64,000 nucleotides of DNA from Janibacter sp. CX7 (GCF_024362365.1 NZ_CP101464.1:124001-188000), one strand, 5' to 3'. Counted from the first letter of the stretch, positions 33,716-42,391 are shown. A program made the numbers and translations. The notes: generated from the sequence alone by a model not told the origin.

Positions 33716-35287
33716 ATGACTCCGTCTGGAGCACCTCTTTTCGTGACGACCACGACCTTCGCCGACCTCGGCGTGCCCACCTCCCTGACCTCCGTCCTGG
33801 AGCAGCAGGGCATCATCACCCCGACCCCGATCCAGGCGGCGACGCTGCCGGACTCCCTCGCCGGCCGTGACGTGCTCGGCCGCGGGCGCACGGGCTCGGG
33901 CAAGACCTACGCCTTCCTCCTGCCGCTCGTCGCCCGCCTCGTCGAGTCGGGCACGCGGCGCCAGACCAAGCGCCCCCGCGCGCTGATCCTCGCCCCCACC
34001 CGCGAGCTCGCGACCCAGATCGAGGACTCGCTCACCCCGCTCGCGCAGGCCGTCGGCCTGCGCAGCCGCACCGTCTTCGGCGGCGTGGGCCAGAACCCGC
34101 AGGTCAAGGCCATCGCCGCGGGCGTCGACGTCGTCGTCGCCTGCCCGGGCCGCCTCGAGGACCTCATGGGCCAGGGTCACGTCGACCTGTCGGCCATCGA
34201 GGTGACGATCCTCGATGAGGCCGACCACATGGCCGACCTGGGCTTCCTCCCGGGCGTCAAGCGCATCCTCGACAAGACCCCGCGCGGCAGCCAGCGGATG
34301 CTCTTCTCCGCGACCCTCGACGGCGCGATCAACCAGATCGTCAAGCGCTACCTCGAGCAGCCGGTGACCCACGAGGCCGACTCGGCCCAGTCGCCGGTCG
34401 CGAAGATGACCCACCACGTCCTGCACATCAGCAGCAACGACCACCTGCCGGTCCTCACCGACCTCGTGGCCGCGCCGGGCCGCAAGGTCGTCTTCACCCG
34501 CACCAAGCACCGCGCCAAGAAGATGGCCCGCCAGCTCAACGCCGCCGGTGTCCCCGCGGTCGAGCTGCACGGCAACCTCAGCCAGAACGCGCGCACCCGC
34601 ACGATGGAGGCCTTCCACTCGGGCACCGCGCAGACCCTCGTCGCCACCGACATCGCCGCCCGCGGCATCCACGTCGACGACGTCTCGCTCGTCATCCACG
34701 CCGACCCGCCGGTCGAGCACAAGGCCTACCTCCACCGCTCCGGTCGCACCGCGCGCGCCGGCGCCGAGGGCACGGTCGTCACGCTCATGACCGACGATCA
34801 GGTCCGCGACGTCCGCGACCTCACCCGCAAGGCCGGCATCAAGCCGACGACCACCCGCGTCGGCGTCGGCCACGAGCTCCTCGCCGAGCTCGCCCCGGGC
34901 GAGCGCACCTTCCCCGGTCCCTTCGTCGTCGAGGCTCCTGCCCAGCAGGGCAACGGCCGGGCGAAGGGAGGCAACCGCGGCGGTGGTCGAGGTGGCCAGG
35001 GTGGCCGAGGCGGTCAGGGCGGGCGCAGCTCGCAGGGCCGTGGCGGCTCCGGCGGCCAGGCATCCGGCCGCGGTGAGCGCGGCGGCGCCGGGCGCAACCG
35101 CAACGGTGGCGGTCAGGGCGGTGGCTCCGGCCGCGGCCAGGGCGGCCAGTCGCGCAGCGGTGGCAGCCAGGGCAACGGCGGCGGTCTGCGTCGCGGGGGT
35201 CAGGGCGGCAACCGCCAGGGCGCCTCGCGCGGCGGCAGCGTCGTCGCCTTCTCCTCGAGCAGCACCGGTCGCAGCGGTCGCCGCTGA
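33716..35287 (+). CDS. DEAD-box RNA helicase with long RGG/Gly-rich tail
   Basis: A 523-residue helicase. Motif Q is TPTPIQ, motif I (Walker A) RTGSGKT at 58-64, motif II DEAD at 167-170, motif III SAT at 198-200, then the second RecA lobe with motifs IV-VI, DIAARG and HRSGRTARAG. After about residue 410 there is a roughly 100-residue low-complexity tail of Gly, Arg, Gln and Ser (GGRGGQGGRGGQ units), typical of RNA-binding RhlE/DeaD-like helicases that may phase separate. It unwinds structured RNA, probably in ribosome assembly or cold adaptation. Start ATG 33716; the leader upstream carries a hairpin. Confidence 0.9.
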   Translation: MTPSGAPLFVTTTTFADLGVPTSLTSVLEQQGIITPTPIQAATLPDSLAGRDVLGRGRTGSGKTYAFLLPLVARLVESGTRRQTKRPRALILAPTRELATQIEDSLTPLAQAVGLRSRTVFGGVGQNPQVKAIAAGVDVVVACPGRLEDLMGQGHVDLSAIEVTILDEADHMADLGFLPGVKRILDKTPRGSQRMLFSATLDGAINQIVKRYLEQPVTHEADSAQSPVAKMTHHVLHISSNDHLPVLTDLVAAPGRKVVFTRTKHRAKKMARQLNAAGVPAVELHGNLSQNARTRTMEAFHSGTAQTLVATDIAARGIHVDDVSLVIHADPPVEHKAYLHRSGRTARAGAEGTVVTLMTDDQVRDVRDLTRKAGIKPTTTRVGVGHELLAELAPGERTFPGPFVVEAPAQQGNGRAKGGNRGGGRGGQGGRGGQGGRSSQGRGGSGGQASGRGERGGAGRNRNGGGQGGGSGRGQGGQSRSGGSQGNGGGLRRGGQGGNRQGASRGGSVVAFSSSSTGRSGRR

Positions 35288-35327
35288 CGGGAGCTTCCTC
35301 CCTTCGCCGGCCTGACCGGTCGCGAGT

Positions 35328-35367
35328 CAAAGACACCCCGCGTCTCCACGGACGCGGGGTGTCTTTG
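35328..35367 (+). terminator. Perfect 17-bp hairpin downstream of the helicase gene
   Basis: CAAAGACACCCCGCGTC (35328-35344), 6-nt loop, GACGCGGGGTGTCTTTG (35351-35367). It follows the helicase stop by 40 nt and sits 37 nt before the convergent thioesterase stop, so it should be bidirectional. It has a TTTG end rather than a long U-tract. Confidence 0.85.
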
Positions 35368-35404
35368 TCCCACGGCGGCCCGGCCGCAGATCGCGCGCGG
35401 CTCC

Positions 35405-36187
35405 CTAGCCGAAGACCGCGACCGTCTGCCGGCTGATCGCGACGAGCCGCCCGTCCGGGTGCCAGACGCGGGCGTCGGTGTGCCCGTAGCCGCCACCGGC
35501 GACATCGGTGCGCACGGCGTAGGGCCAGTGCGCGTCGGGCTCGGCCGTGACGTCGTCGACGATCTCGAGGGTCCACGTCATGCTGCTGCCCGGCTTCAGC
35601 TCCGACAGCATCTGCACGACGGCCGGGGGCCAGCAGTCGACGAGGGTGACGAAGTGCCGGATGTCGAAGGTCGGCGGCGCCTGCCGGAAGCGCATCCACC
35701 CGTCCATGTGCGAGGTGCTCGCGCCGGAGTAGGGGAAGCCGCCGTCGGCCAGCCGCATGTCGAGGTGCTGGAAGAAGTCGGGCGTCATGCCGGCGATGTG
35801 GGGGAAGGGCTCGATCGTCTCGGGCGCCGCCATCTGCGGTGCCTCGGCGGTCGGCGCCACGCTGATCGCCGACTCGCGCGGCGCGCCGAAGGCGCCGAGC
35901 GCGACGGCCACCGGGGCACCCTCCTGCCGCAGGGTCGCCAGGACCTGGGTGGCGCTCTTGCCCGACCGCAGCACCTCGACCTCGGCCTGCGCCGCTCCGG
36001 GAGCCACCGGCGCGACGAAGTTGACGGTCAGGCTGCGCAACGATGCCGCCTGCGGCACGTGCGGCTGCATCGCCGAGACGAGCAGCCCGCCGACGAGCCC
36101 GCCGAAGGTCGCGCGGCCCTGCCCCCAACCCTCCTCGACGTGGACGTCGCCGGTCGCGGCCTGGTCGAGCATCTCCTGCAGATCCAT
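35405..36187 (-). CDS. Acyl-CoA thioesterase (TesB/double hot-dog family)
   Basis: A 260-residue protein with two hot-dog lobes. The first carries FGGLVGGLLVSAMQP and SLTVNFVAPV; the second, about residue 165 on, has WMRFRQAP, ...LVDCWPPA and WTLEIVDDV, with the Asp and Gln/Thr expected of a TesB-like active site. It hydrolyses acyl-CoA to free fatty acid and CoA. The ATG at 36187 has TAGGCT 6 nt upstream. It faces the helicase gene across the strong terminator. Confidence 0.85.
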   Translation of the reverse strand: MDLQEMLDQAATGDVHVEEGWGQGRATFGGLVGGLLVSAMQPHVPQAASLRSLTVNFVAPVAPGAAQAEVEVLRSGKSATQVLATLRQEGAPVAVALGAFGAPRESAISVAPTAEAPQMAAPETIEPFPHIAGMTPDFFQHLDMRLADGGFPYSGASTSHMDGWMRFRQAPPTFDIRHFVTLVDCWPPAVVQMLSELKPGSSMTWTLEIVDDVTAEPDAHWPYAVRTDVAGGGYGHTDARVWHPDGRLVAISRQTVAVFG

Positions 36188-36193
36188 GCGGTC

Positions 36194-36199
36194 AGCCTA
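36194..36199 (-). promoter_or_regulatory. -10 hexamer TAGGCT, leaderless start of the thioesterase
   Basis: On the minus strand TAGGCT ends 6 nt before the ATG at 36187. Confidence 0.5.
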
Positions 36200-36241
36200 T
36201 GGAGGGGAGCCCTCCCCATCGCAGCCGGCCTGCCGCCTCCG

Positions 36242-36247
36242 TAGGGT
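36242..36247 (+). promoter_or_regulatory. -10 hexamer TAGGGT for WXG100-metallopeptidase copy 1
   Basis: TAGGGT lies about 55 nt before the ATG at 36298. Copy 1 is leadered and has GAAGGGGAGG as ribosome site, unlike copy 2. Confidence 0.4.
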
Positions 36248-36297
36248 CGGTGACACAGGGCTGCACAGGGCGACGGCCCGGCGACGAAGGGGAGGAC

Positions 36298-37383
36298 ATG
36301 GCACCGGTCAGCGAAGGCGCCGACACCACGCGACTCGACCAGATCGCGGGTGGTCTGCGCGCCAACGCCCATGCGACCCGCACCGTGGGGGTGACCGGCA
36401 GCCAGCTCGTGACCGTCCTCGCGGAGTCGTGGATGGGCCCGGACATGGAGCACTTCGCCGCCGAGTGGAGCGCGGCCCGGCCCAGGATCGACGCCGCCGC
36501 CGACATGCTCAGCCGCCTCGAGCAGGAGCTGCAGCGCCAGGCCGCCGACCAGGAGCGGACGAGCAGCCGCTTGGGTGGCGGAGGCGGCGCGGGCTCGGGC
36601 GGTCCGGGGCCCAGCAGCGCCGCGACCGACGGCTCTCCCGAGCCGCACCGTAACGGCGACGGTCCCATGGAGCGCCCGGGCAGCGTGTTCGACCGGATGA
36701 GAGGTGTTCTCGAGAGCGTGGGGCTGTGGGGCGACGACCCGGTGAGGGAGGTCCCCGAGGACAAGCGACCCGACGACCCCGGCGTCGACGGCGTCACCCT
36801 CCCCGCGGGAGCCGACCCCGACGACCCCCTGGTCCAGGAGCTGATGGCCTCGCCGCGTGGCCGCGAGACCCTCCAGTGGATGACGGACAACGACGTCACG
36901 CTGGCCCCGGCCGAGGGCTCGGGCACCTACTACGACCCCGAGAGCAACACGATGTACATCGCGAGCTCGGCGGACGGCTCGTCGGCGATCCACGAGGCGA
37001 GCCACGCCCAGTGGGATGCCGAGGGCACTCGTGCGGACGCGACCAAGGTGTCGCAGGAGGACTACGTCCGCAGCCAGATCGACAACGAGGTCGACGCCAC
37101 GACGGAGGGCATCTACTACGACAAGGAGATGCGCATGCGTGGCTACCCGATCGAGCGGTCCACCACCGAGGTCAACTACGACACGGCTTACACCGAGGCG
37201 ATCGACGCGGGCAAGACGCCCGAGGAGGCCGACGCCGCGGGGCGCGAGCGGGTGCGTGAGATGTTCGTGGCGGGCGAGGACGGAGCCGTCGAGTTCGAGA
37301 CCTCGACCACCGGTGAGGGCTACGAGGAGTACTACGCCGACCAGTGGCAGGACGTCCGCGAGGAGGCCGGCGAGGGCGGCTGA
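36298..37383 (+). CDS. WXG100-like N-domain fused to a putative HExxH metallopeptidase (copy 1)
   Basis: A 361-residue protein without a signal peptide. Residues 8-90 form two helices with W-x-G (Trp45-Met46-Gly47) at the turn, the ESAT-6/WXG100 hallmark. A Gly/Ser/Pro linker (about 92-125) follows, then a C-terminal domain with HEASH (232-236), a canonical HExxH, and Glu264 in IDNEV, a possible third zinc ligand 28 residues on. The ending GEGYEEYYADQW is acidic. WXG100 domains usually direct secretion by type VII/ESX systems; such machinery is not in this window. It is a paralogue of 52259-53209. A secreted protease or toxin is inferred only. GAAGGGGAGG precedes the ATG. Confidence 0.75.
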   Translation: MAPVSEGADTTRLDQIAGGLRANAHATRTVGVTGSQLVTVLAESWMGPDMEHFAAEWSAARPRIDAAADMLSRLEQELQRQAADQERTSSRLGGGGGAGSGGPGPSSAATDGSPEPHRNGDGPMERPGSVFDRMRGVLESVGLWGDDPVREVPEDKRPDDPGVDGVTLPAGADPDDPLVQELMASPRGRETLQWMTDNDVTLAPAEGSGTYYDPESNTMYIASSADGSSAIHEASHAQWDAEGTRADATKVSQEDYVRSQIDNEVDATTEGIYYDKEMRMRGYPIERSTTEVNYDTAYTEAIDAGKTPEEADAAGRERVREMFVAGEDGAVEFETSTTGEGYEEYYADQWQDVREEAGEGG

Positions 37384-37389
37384 TCGTCG

Positions 37390-38232
37390 TCATCCCTGCT
37401 GCCGCAGGATCGCCCGGTACCCCTCGCGATAGGTCGGGTACCGCAGCTCGACCCCCGTCGCCCGCAGGCGCGCGTTGAGCAGGCGCCGGCCCGTCGGCTC
37501 GAGCATCCCGGTGGACTCGGGCCGCGGGACCCCCAGCTCGTCGGCCACGAGGTCGCGCACGTCGCCGGCGAGCGCCGGCTCGTCGTCGGTGCCGACGTAG
37601 AGGTCTGCCGGGTCCGCGGCCATCGTCAGCAGGTGGGTGATCACGGCGGCGGCGTCCTCGCGGTGGATCCGGTTGGTCCAGCGCCCGGGGTCGGGGTTGT
37701 CGCCGGCCTGCACCCGCTGCACGAGCCGGCTGCCGGGCCGCCCGTAGAGACCGCTGAGGCGCAGCACCGTGCCGTGGGGGAGGGCCGCGTGGAAGAGCGC
37801 CTCCGACTCGAGCAGGATCTGCGGCCGATCCGCCTGTGGCGCAACGGCGGTCGTCTCGTCGAGCTCTCCCTCGAGGTCGCCGTAGACGCTCGTCGACGAC
37901 ACGAGCACGGCCCGTCGAGGAGTGCCGGCCCGAAGCACCGCGTCCAGGCCTCGCCGCACCGCCTCGACATAGGTGGTGCGATAACCGGCCGGATCGCGCC
38001 GGTCGGGGGTCATCGTGATGACGAGCAGGTCCGCCGGCAGGTCGGGTACGGCCCCGGCCACCAGGTCAGCGGCCACGCCGCGGATGTGCGGCGGCAGGGC
38101 CGCGACGGTGCGACGCACCCCGGTGACGTCCACCCCCTTCGCATGGAGCGCGGTGCCGACGCGGATCCCGAGATCACCGCATCCCAGCAGCACAGCGCGA
38201 AGGGGGGAGCTGTCCGGTCGGTCCGTGGTCAC
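37390..38232 (-). CDS. NAD-dependent epimerase/dehydratase (atypical SDR, YeeZ-like)
   Basis: A 280-residue extended/atypical SDR. It opens RAVLLGCGDLGIRVG, the G-x-G-x-x-G dinucleotide motif, then SSTSVYGD, the Ser/Tyr region with Tyr, and LRLSGLYGRPG with a final nucleotide-sugar-like tail. YeeZ-type members have unknown substrates. The GTG start has GATAAT 6 nt upstream. It lies between WXG100 copy 1 (convergent, 6 bp apart) and the lipoprotein partner (same strand), and so separates that putative pair. Confidence 0.8.
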   Translation of the reverse strand: MTTDRPDSSPLRAVLLGCGDLGIRVGTALHAKGVDVTGVRRTVAALPPHIRGVAADLVAGAVPDLPADLLVITMTPDRRDPAGYRTTYVEAVRRGLDAVLRAGTPRRAVLVSSTSVYGDLEGELDETTAVAPQADRPQILLESEALFHAALPHGTVLRLSGLYGRPGSRLVQRVQAGDNPDPGRWTNRIHREDAAAVITHLLTMAADPADLYVGTDDEPALAGDVRDLVADELGVPRPESTGMLEPTGRRLLNARLRATGVELRYPTYREGYRAILRQQG

Positions 38233-38238
38233 CGCCCG

Positions 38239-38244
38239 ATTATC
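38239..38244 (-). promoter_or_regulatory. -10 hexamer GATAAT, leaderless start of the SDR gene
   Basis: On the minus strand GATAAT ends 6 nt before the GTG at 38232. It is one base from consensus TATAAT. Confidence 0.5.
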
Positions 38245-38261
38245 CCACCCGGGCGCCGGCC

Positions 38262-38993
38262 CTACCGGGCGATCGGGACGGGCAGGTCGCGCTCGACGAC
38301 CTCGGGGGTGTCCGTGATGGACCCGTCGGTCGCCACCCGGACGTCGTGGCGGACGAGGTCACCGTCGGTGACGGTCCACAGCCGCACCTCCCACGGCCCC
38401 TGACCGGTGGCCTTCGCGGGGGTGACGTCGTGGTCGCGGGTGATGGCGGCGATGCGGTCGGTCTGCTCGGGCGAGGGCTTCGGCAGGAAGCGGATGTCGT
38501 CGACGGCCTCGATGCGGGTGTAGCCCTTCGTCATGTCGCGGGTGGCGTCCGCGTGGACCGTGGCGAGCTCGACGGCCTGGTCGGCGCTGGTCACCTGCGC
38601 GCCCTCGGCCACCCGGCTCCACCGCTCGGGGAAGCCGCTGAGGACGACGACCTCGCTCCCTTCGCCCTTGACCCCGATGAACCATCGCTGCGGGTGCGCG
38701 CCCCCGCGGCTGAGCACGTCGACGACCTGCCAGTCAGCGAGTGCCGCCGCATCGACCGGGGTCGCGGTGGTGCCCTCCGCCCGCACCGCACGGGCGATCG
38801 ACGGGCTCACGTCCTCCAACGCCGTGGCGATCTGGTCCTTCATGTCCGTGCCTCCTGGGCTCGTGCTGCTCTGGGCTGTCGTGCTGGTGGTGCTCGTGGG
38901 GGCATCCGCCCCGCAGGCCGTCAACGCCACGGCGAGGGCGAGGCCCGCCAGGACGCGGTGTGCTCGGGCGGGGGCGGGGGGCAGTGTCAGCAT
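38262..38993 (-). CDS. Lipoprotein paralogue of the WXG100-partner protein (copy 1 partner)
   Basis: A 243-residue protein with a lipoprotein signal: basic residues, a hydrophobic stretch, and lipobox LTAC ending at Cys27, then a Ser/Thr-rich linker. The domain from about residue 85 is shared with the protein at 51681-52262: W-x-V-V-D-V-x-x-R-G-A-H-P-x-R-W-F, EVVVLSGFPERW, SADQAVELAT-HADATRDM-KG, PWEVRLWTVTDGDLV, and the ending LPVPIAR. I do not recognise the domain. In copy 2 this partner is coupled to a WXG100-metallopeptidase gene, so here it probably serves the copy 1 protein about 0.9 kb away. Membrane-outside placement would suit an immunity protein; that is inference. Confidence 0.75.
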   Translation of the reverse strand: MLTLPPAPARAHRVLAGLALAVALTACGADAPTSTTSTTAQSSTSPGGTDMKDQIATALEDVSPSIARAVRAEGTTATPVDAAALADWQVVDVLSRGGAHPQRWFIGVKGEGSEVVVLSGFPERWSRVAEGAQVTSADQAVELATVHADATRDMTKGYTRIEAVDDIRFLPKPSPEQTDRIAAITRDHDVTPAKATGQGPWEVRLWTVTDGDLVRHDVRVATDGSITDTPEVVERDLPVPIAR

Positions 38994-39081
38994 GGTGCGT
39001 GGACGCTATCTCGACCCCCGTGACGTCGACGTACGAGCCGGGGCGGGCCCCGGTCGATGGGGAGGTCTCCCCGTCGGCCCC

Positions 39082-39087
39082 TAGGGT
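39082..39087 (+). promoter_or_regulatory. -10 hexamer TAGGGT, leaderless start
   Basis: TAGGGT ends 6 nt before the ATG at 39094. Confidence 0.55.
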
Positions 39088-39093
39088 GAGGCC

Positions 39094-39894
39094 ATGACGC
39101 GACCTGACCCGCTCGACCTCTGGGAGCAGGCATCCCAGGACCTCCTCGCCGTCCTGCGCGACCTCGGCGACGACGACTGGGACCGGCCGGCGCTGCCGGG
39201 CTGGACCGTCCAGGACGTGCTCGCCCACCTCGCGCACCTCGAGTCCGAGGCGGCGGGCATGCCGCAGCCTGACGGCGGGCGCGTGGACGTCGAGGCGGCG
39301 GCCAACCAACCGATGCCCACGGACATCACCGAGGCGGGCGTCGTCGCGCGCCGTGGGCGCTCTGCCGCAACGCTGCTCGACGAGTTCGAGAACGCGTGTG
39401 CCCGTCGCCAGGAGGCGCTCGCCGGCCTCGACCTGTCCGACCCCAAGGCGCTGGCGCCCGGCTTCGCCGGTGAGCTCGGGTGGGACCTCGGCACCTGGCT
39501 GCGCAACCGCCCGATCGACCTGTGGGTGCACGAGCAGGACATCCGCCGGGCGACCGGCCGCGCCCTGACGACGACCGGCGTCGGGGCCGCGCACGTCGCC
39601 GGCATCATGACGCGCGCCTTCCCCGTGGCGCTGCGCCGGCTGCCCGTCGGCACCGCCGTCGTCGCCGAGATCTCCGGCCCGCAGGGCCGGGTGCTCGCTG
39701 CCCGGGTCGGCGACGACGGGAGGGCTGCTCCCTTCGACCCGAGCGAAGGGAGCGACGTCACCCTCGCGATGGACGACGCCACGTGGCTGCTGCTCACCGG
39801 CGGCCGGATCGACCCGGAGCAGGCGGACGTGCAGGTCACCGGCGACGAGGGCATCGCGCAGGTCGTCCTCGGGCGGCTCAACGTCACGCCCTGA
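39094..39894 (+). CDS. Maleylpyruvate isomerase family, mycothiol-dependent enzyme
   Basis: A 266-residue MDMPI-fold protein. Early motif LPGWTVQDVLAHLAHLE, with His residues at 43 and 46, and the second metal region IDLWVHEQDIRRATG with His, Glu and Asp are present. A longer C-terminal SCP2-like domain (about 170-260, with LLTGGRIDPEQADVQVTGD) is typical of this subgroup. It presumably uses mycothiol for an isomerisation or S-transfer. The ATG lies 6 nt after TAGGGT. The domain order differs slightly from the shorter relative at 5246-5872. Confidence 0.82.
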   Translation: MTRPDPLDLWEQASQDLLAVLRDLGDDDWDRPALPGWTVQDVLAHLAHLESEAAGMPQPDGGRVDVEAAANQPMPTDITEAGVVARRGRSAATLLDEFENACARRQEALAGLDLSDPKALAPGFAGELGWDLGTWLRNRPIDLWVHEQDIRRATGRALTTTGVGAAHVAGIMTRAFPVALRRLPVGTAVVAEISGPQGRVLAARVGDDGRAAPFDPSEGSDVTLAMDDATWLLLTGGRIDPEQADVQVTGDEGIAQVVLGRLNVTP

Positions 39895-39901
39895 CCGGGC
39901 G

Positions 39902-39907
39902 TAGCGT
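39902..39907 (+). promoter_or_regulatory. -10 hexamer TAGCGT, leaderless start of the aldo/keto reductase
   Basis: TAGCGT ends 7 nt before the ATG at 39915. Confidence 0.5.
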
Positions 39908-39914
39908 GAGCCGC

Positions 39915-40925
39915 ATGGAGTACCGATACCTCGGCAAGAGTGGTCTCAAGATCAGCGAGATCGCGTACGGCAACTGGCTCACCCACGGCTCGCAGGTCGA
40001 GGCCGACGCCGCGACCGCCTGCGTGCGCGCGGCCCTCGACCACGGCATCTCGACCTTCGACACCGCCGACGTCTACGCCAACACCAAGGCGGAGAGCGTC
40101 CTCGGCGAAGCCCTCAAGGGCGAGCGCCGCGAGTCGCTCGAGATCCTCACCAAGGTCTACTGGCCGACCGGCCCTGGCGGGCACAACGACTCCGGCCTGT
40201 CCGCGAAGCACATCCGCGAGTCGATCGACGGCTCGCTGCGCCGGCTGCAGACCGACTACGTCGACCTCTACCAGGCGCACCGCTTCGACACCGAGACGCC
40301 GCTCGAGGAGACGATGCAGGCCTTCGCCGACGTCGTGCGGCAGGGCAAGGCGCTCTACATCGGCGTCAGCGAGTGGACGGCCGAGCAGATCCGCGAGGGC
40401 CACCGCCTGGCAAGCGAGCTCGGCATCCGCCTCATCTCGAGCCAGCCGCAGTACTCGATGATCTGGCGGGTCATCGAGGGCGAGGTCGTCCCGACCTGCG
40501 AGGAGCTCGGCCTCTCGCAGATCGTGTGGAGCCCGATCGCCCAGGGCGTCCTCACCGGCAAGTACCAGCCCGGTCAGCCCCTGCCCGAAGGGAGCCGCGC
40601 CGCCCACGAGGAGGTCGGCGGCTCCATCGCGGGCCGGGTCCAGGACGACGCCCTGCTCACCGCGGTCCAGGGGCTGCGGCCGATCGCCGACGAGGTCGGC
40701 CTGTCGATGGCCCAGCTCGCCGTCGCGTGGGTGCTGCAGAACTCCAACGTCGCTGCCGCGATCATCGGCGCCTCGCGACCGGAGCAGGTGGAGGAAAACG
40801 TCGCCGCGTCCGGCGTGACGCTCGAGCCGCAGGTCCTGGCGCAGATCGATGCCGTCCTCGGCGAGCACGTCGAGCGCGACGCCGGCCTGACCGAGGCCAA
40901 CGCGCCCAAGCGTCGCCCGAGCTGA
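39915..40925 (+). CDS. Aldo/keto reductase (KCAB-like)
   Basis: A 336-residue TIM-barrel oxidoreductase. It opens YRYLGKSGLKISEIAYG; the AKR tetrad is Asp and Tyr in FDTADVYANTKAE, a Lys in LEILTKVYW, and a His in YQAHRFD. The C-terminal NADPH-binding region is AAIIGASRPEQVEENV. The pattern SSQPQYSMI and the VEGEVVPTCEELG-like region place it with the potassium-channel beta/YghZ-like AKR group. It reduces aldehydes or ketones with NADPH in the cytoplasm. Confidence 0.9.
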   Translation: MEYRYLGKSGLKISEIAYGNWLTHGSQVEADAATACVRAALDHGISTFDTADVYANTKAESVLGEALKGERRESLEILTKVYWPTGPGGHNDSGLSAKHIRESIDGSLRRLQTDYVDLYQAHRFDTETPLEETMQAFADVVRQGKALYIGVSEWTAEQIREGHRLASELGIRLISSQPQYSMIWRVIEGEVVPTCEELGLSQIVWSPIAQGVLTGKYQPGQPLPEGSRAAHEEVGGSIAGRVQDDALLTAVQGLRPIADEVGLSMAQLAVAWVLQNSNVAAAIIGASRPEQVEENVAASGVTLEPQVLAQIDAVLGEHVERDAGLTEANAPKRRPS

Positions 40926-40943
40926 CCGCGGGGGCGGCCGGGC

Positions 40944-41453
40944 TCACCCCTGCCCGGCCGCCCACTCCCGCACCCGCGCCGCCGACTCCTCGTCGGACAG
41001 GTCCTCGACGCGGGTCATGACGGCCCAGCGCAGCCCGTGCGGGTCGCGGATCGAGGCGAAGCGGTCGCCGGAGACGAAGTCGGCGAGCGGCTCCCGGATC
41101 GTCGCGCCCGCGGCCTGCGCCTCGGCGACCACGGCGTCGACGTCGGGCACGTAGAGCGCGATCGAGGAGCAGACGACGTCGTCCTCGTGGGGTGCGACGA
41201 GACCGAAGTCCGGCATCGGGTCGGAGATCTGCAGCCGGCCCCGCCCGAAGTCGAGCGTCGCGTGCGCGACGAGAGTCCCTCCCTTCCCGTCCGGCATGTG
41301 CGTCACGTCGACCGTGCGCGCGCCGAAGACCCGCTCGTACCACGCGATCGCGCCCTGCGCGTCCTGCACGGTGTGGAAGGGGGTCAAGCTGGTGAACCCG
41401 TGCGGCACGCCGTGGTCGGTGTGCTGGCCGGTCGCTGCGGTGGTGGTGTCCAT
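40944..41453 (-). CDS. VOC family protein (glyoxalase/PhnB-like)
   Basis: A 169-residue protein with one vicinal-oxygen-chelate domain. It reads LTPFHTVQDAQGAIAWYERVFGA with an N-terminal metal-site residue, then DFGRGRLQISDP, and VDAVVAEAQAAGATI, with DRFASIRDPHGLRWAV near the end. The tail is acidic. Members are metal-dependent lyases, dioxygenases or resistance proteins. The ATG lies 7 nt after TAGCGT, and it is divergent from the AraC-type regulator at 41532, whose likely target it is. Confidence 0.83.
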   Translation of the reverse strand: MDTTTAATGQHTDHGVPHGFTSLTPFHTVQDAQGAIAWYERVFGARTVDVTHMPDGKGGTLVAHATLDFGRGRLQISDPMPDFGLVAPHEDDVVCSSIALYVPDVDAVVAEAQAAGATIREPLADFVSGDRFASIRDPHGLRWAVMTRVEDLSDEESAARVREWAAGQG

Positions 41454-41460
41454 GGGTACG

Positions 41461-41466
41461 ACGCTA
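41461..41466 (-). promoter_or_regulatory. -10 hexamer TAGCGT, leaderless start of the VOC gene
   Basis: On the minus strand TAGCGT ends 7 nt before the ATG at 41453. It lies back to back with TACGCT at 41520. Confidence 0.5.
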
Positions 41467-41519
41467 GGCAGCCCGAGGGCGGGACGCTTGAAGATCTGCG
41501 CCAACCTCGTGGGTGCCCC

Positions 41520-41525
41520 TACGCT
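41520..41525 (+). promoter_or_regulatory. -10 hexamer TACGCT, leaderless start of the AraC regulator
   Basis: TACGCT ends 6 nt before the GTG at 41532; no ribosome site is visible. Confidence 0.5.
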
Positions 41526-41531
41526 CGGCCC

Positions 41532-42344
41532 GTGAGCGAGGCGATCCCGCGCAAGGGCCAGCTGCGTCCGGACGCCCGGGCGCCGGTCTCCCGGATCCTC
41601 CCGACGGCGGAGGGAGAGCCCCTCGCGCGGTGGTTCTGGGTGCCGGAGTGGGACCTGCCGGAGGGGGCGGTGCACGAGGCGCTGACGCTGCCCTTCCCTG
41701 CGTGCCAGCTCGTCGTCGAGGCCGATGCGGTGCGGGTGTACGGCCCGGTCTCCCGGGCCTGGCGGCGCGACCTCACCGGGCGCGGCTGGGCCGTGGGCGC
41801 CCTGCTGCGTCCGGGGGCGGCCCATGCGCTCGTCGGCGACGTGGGCACGCTGCGGGACCGCGACACCGAGACGAAGGGGGCGACCCGCCTCCACGCGGAC
41901 GTCACCCGGGTCATGGACGGCCCGGGCGACGCGGACGAACGGCACACCGCCGCAGCGCGGCTGCTCGAGGTCTGGCTCGCCACGCAGGTGGGGGCGGCGG
42001 TGGCCGCGGATCCCGACGCGGTCCCGGCCCGGCGTCTCGTCGAGCTGGCCGACAGCGACCCCTCCCTGCTGCGGGTCGACGACCTCGCCGCGCGACTGGG
42101 TGCGTCCGTGCGCACCCTGCAGCGCTTGGCGAGCACGCACGTCGGGATGAGCCCGGGGGAGATCATCCGTCGCCGCCGGCTGCAGGAGGCGGCCGAGCGC
42201 GTCCGTGAGGAGCCGGGAGCCGACCTGTCGACGATCGCCGCGGACCTCGGCTACGCCGACCACGCCCACCTCACACGCGAGTTCGGCAGGATGCTCGGCT
42301 TCACCCCGACCGGGTACCGCGCCGGGGGCACTGAGTCACACTGA
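41532..42344 (+). CDS. AraC family transcriptional regulator
   Basis: A 270-residue regulator. N-terminal cupin-like sensor with DUF6597-type pattern (ARWFWVPEWDLPEG, then TLPFPACQLVVEADAVRVYG). The C-terminal double HTH is at about 180-262: LRVDDLAARLGASVRTLQRLASTHVGMSPGE in parts, then LSTIAADLGYADHAHLTREFGRMLGFTPTGYR, the AraC second HTH signature. It is divergent from the VOC gene and probably controls it. The GTG start lies just after TACGCT. A perfect hairpin overlaps the stop codon. Confidence 0.87.
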   Translation: MSEAIPRKGQLRPDARAPVSRILPTAEGEPLARWFWVPEWDLPEGAVHEALTLPFPACQLVVEADAVRVYGPVSRAWRRDLTGRGWAVGALLRPGAAHALVGDVGTLRDRDTETKGATRLHADVTRVMDGPGDADERHTAAARLLEVWLATQVGAAVAADPDAVPARRLVELADSDPSLLRVDDLAARLGASVRTLQRLASTHVGMSPGEIIRRRRLQEAAERVREEPGADLSTIAADLGYADHAHLTREFGRMLGFTPTGYRAGGTESH

Positions 42345-42351
42345 CTCAGTG
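42329..42351 (+). terminator. 10-bp hairpin overlapping the AraC stop codon
   Basis: CACTGAGTCA (42329-42338), loop CAC, TGACTCAGTG (42342-42351), a perfect stem. The TGA stop of the AraC gene lies within the right arm. It may be a terminator or a stability element. Confidence 0.55.
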
Positions 42352-42391
42352 TCCGGACCGCTGGGTCGCGGCACAGCCCGGCCCGGGAATG

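Noticed and set aside
36298-37383. Signal peptide for the WXG100-metallopeptidase
   Set aside because: The N-terminus is a soluble helix with W-x-G; no hydrophobic stretch is present. Export, if any, would need another signal.
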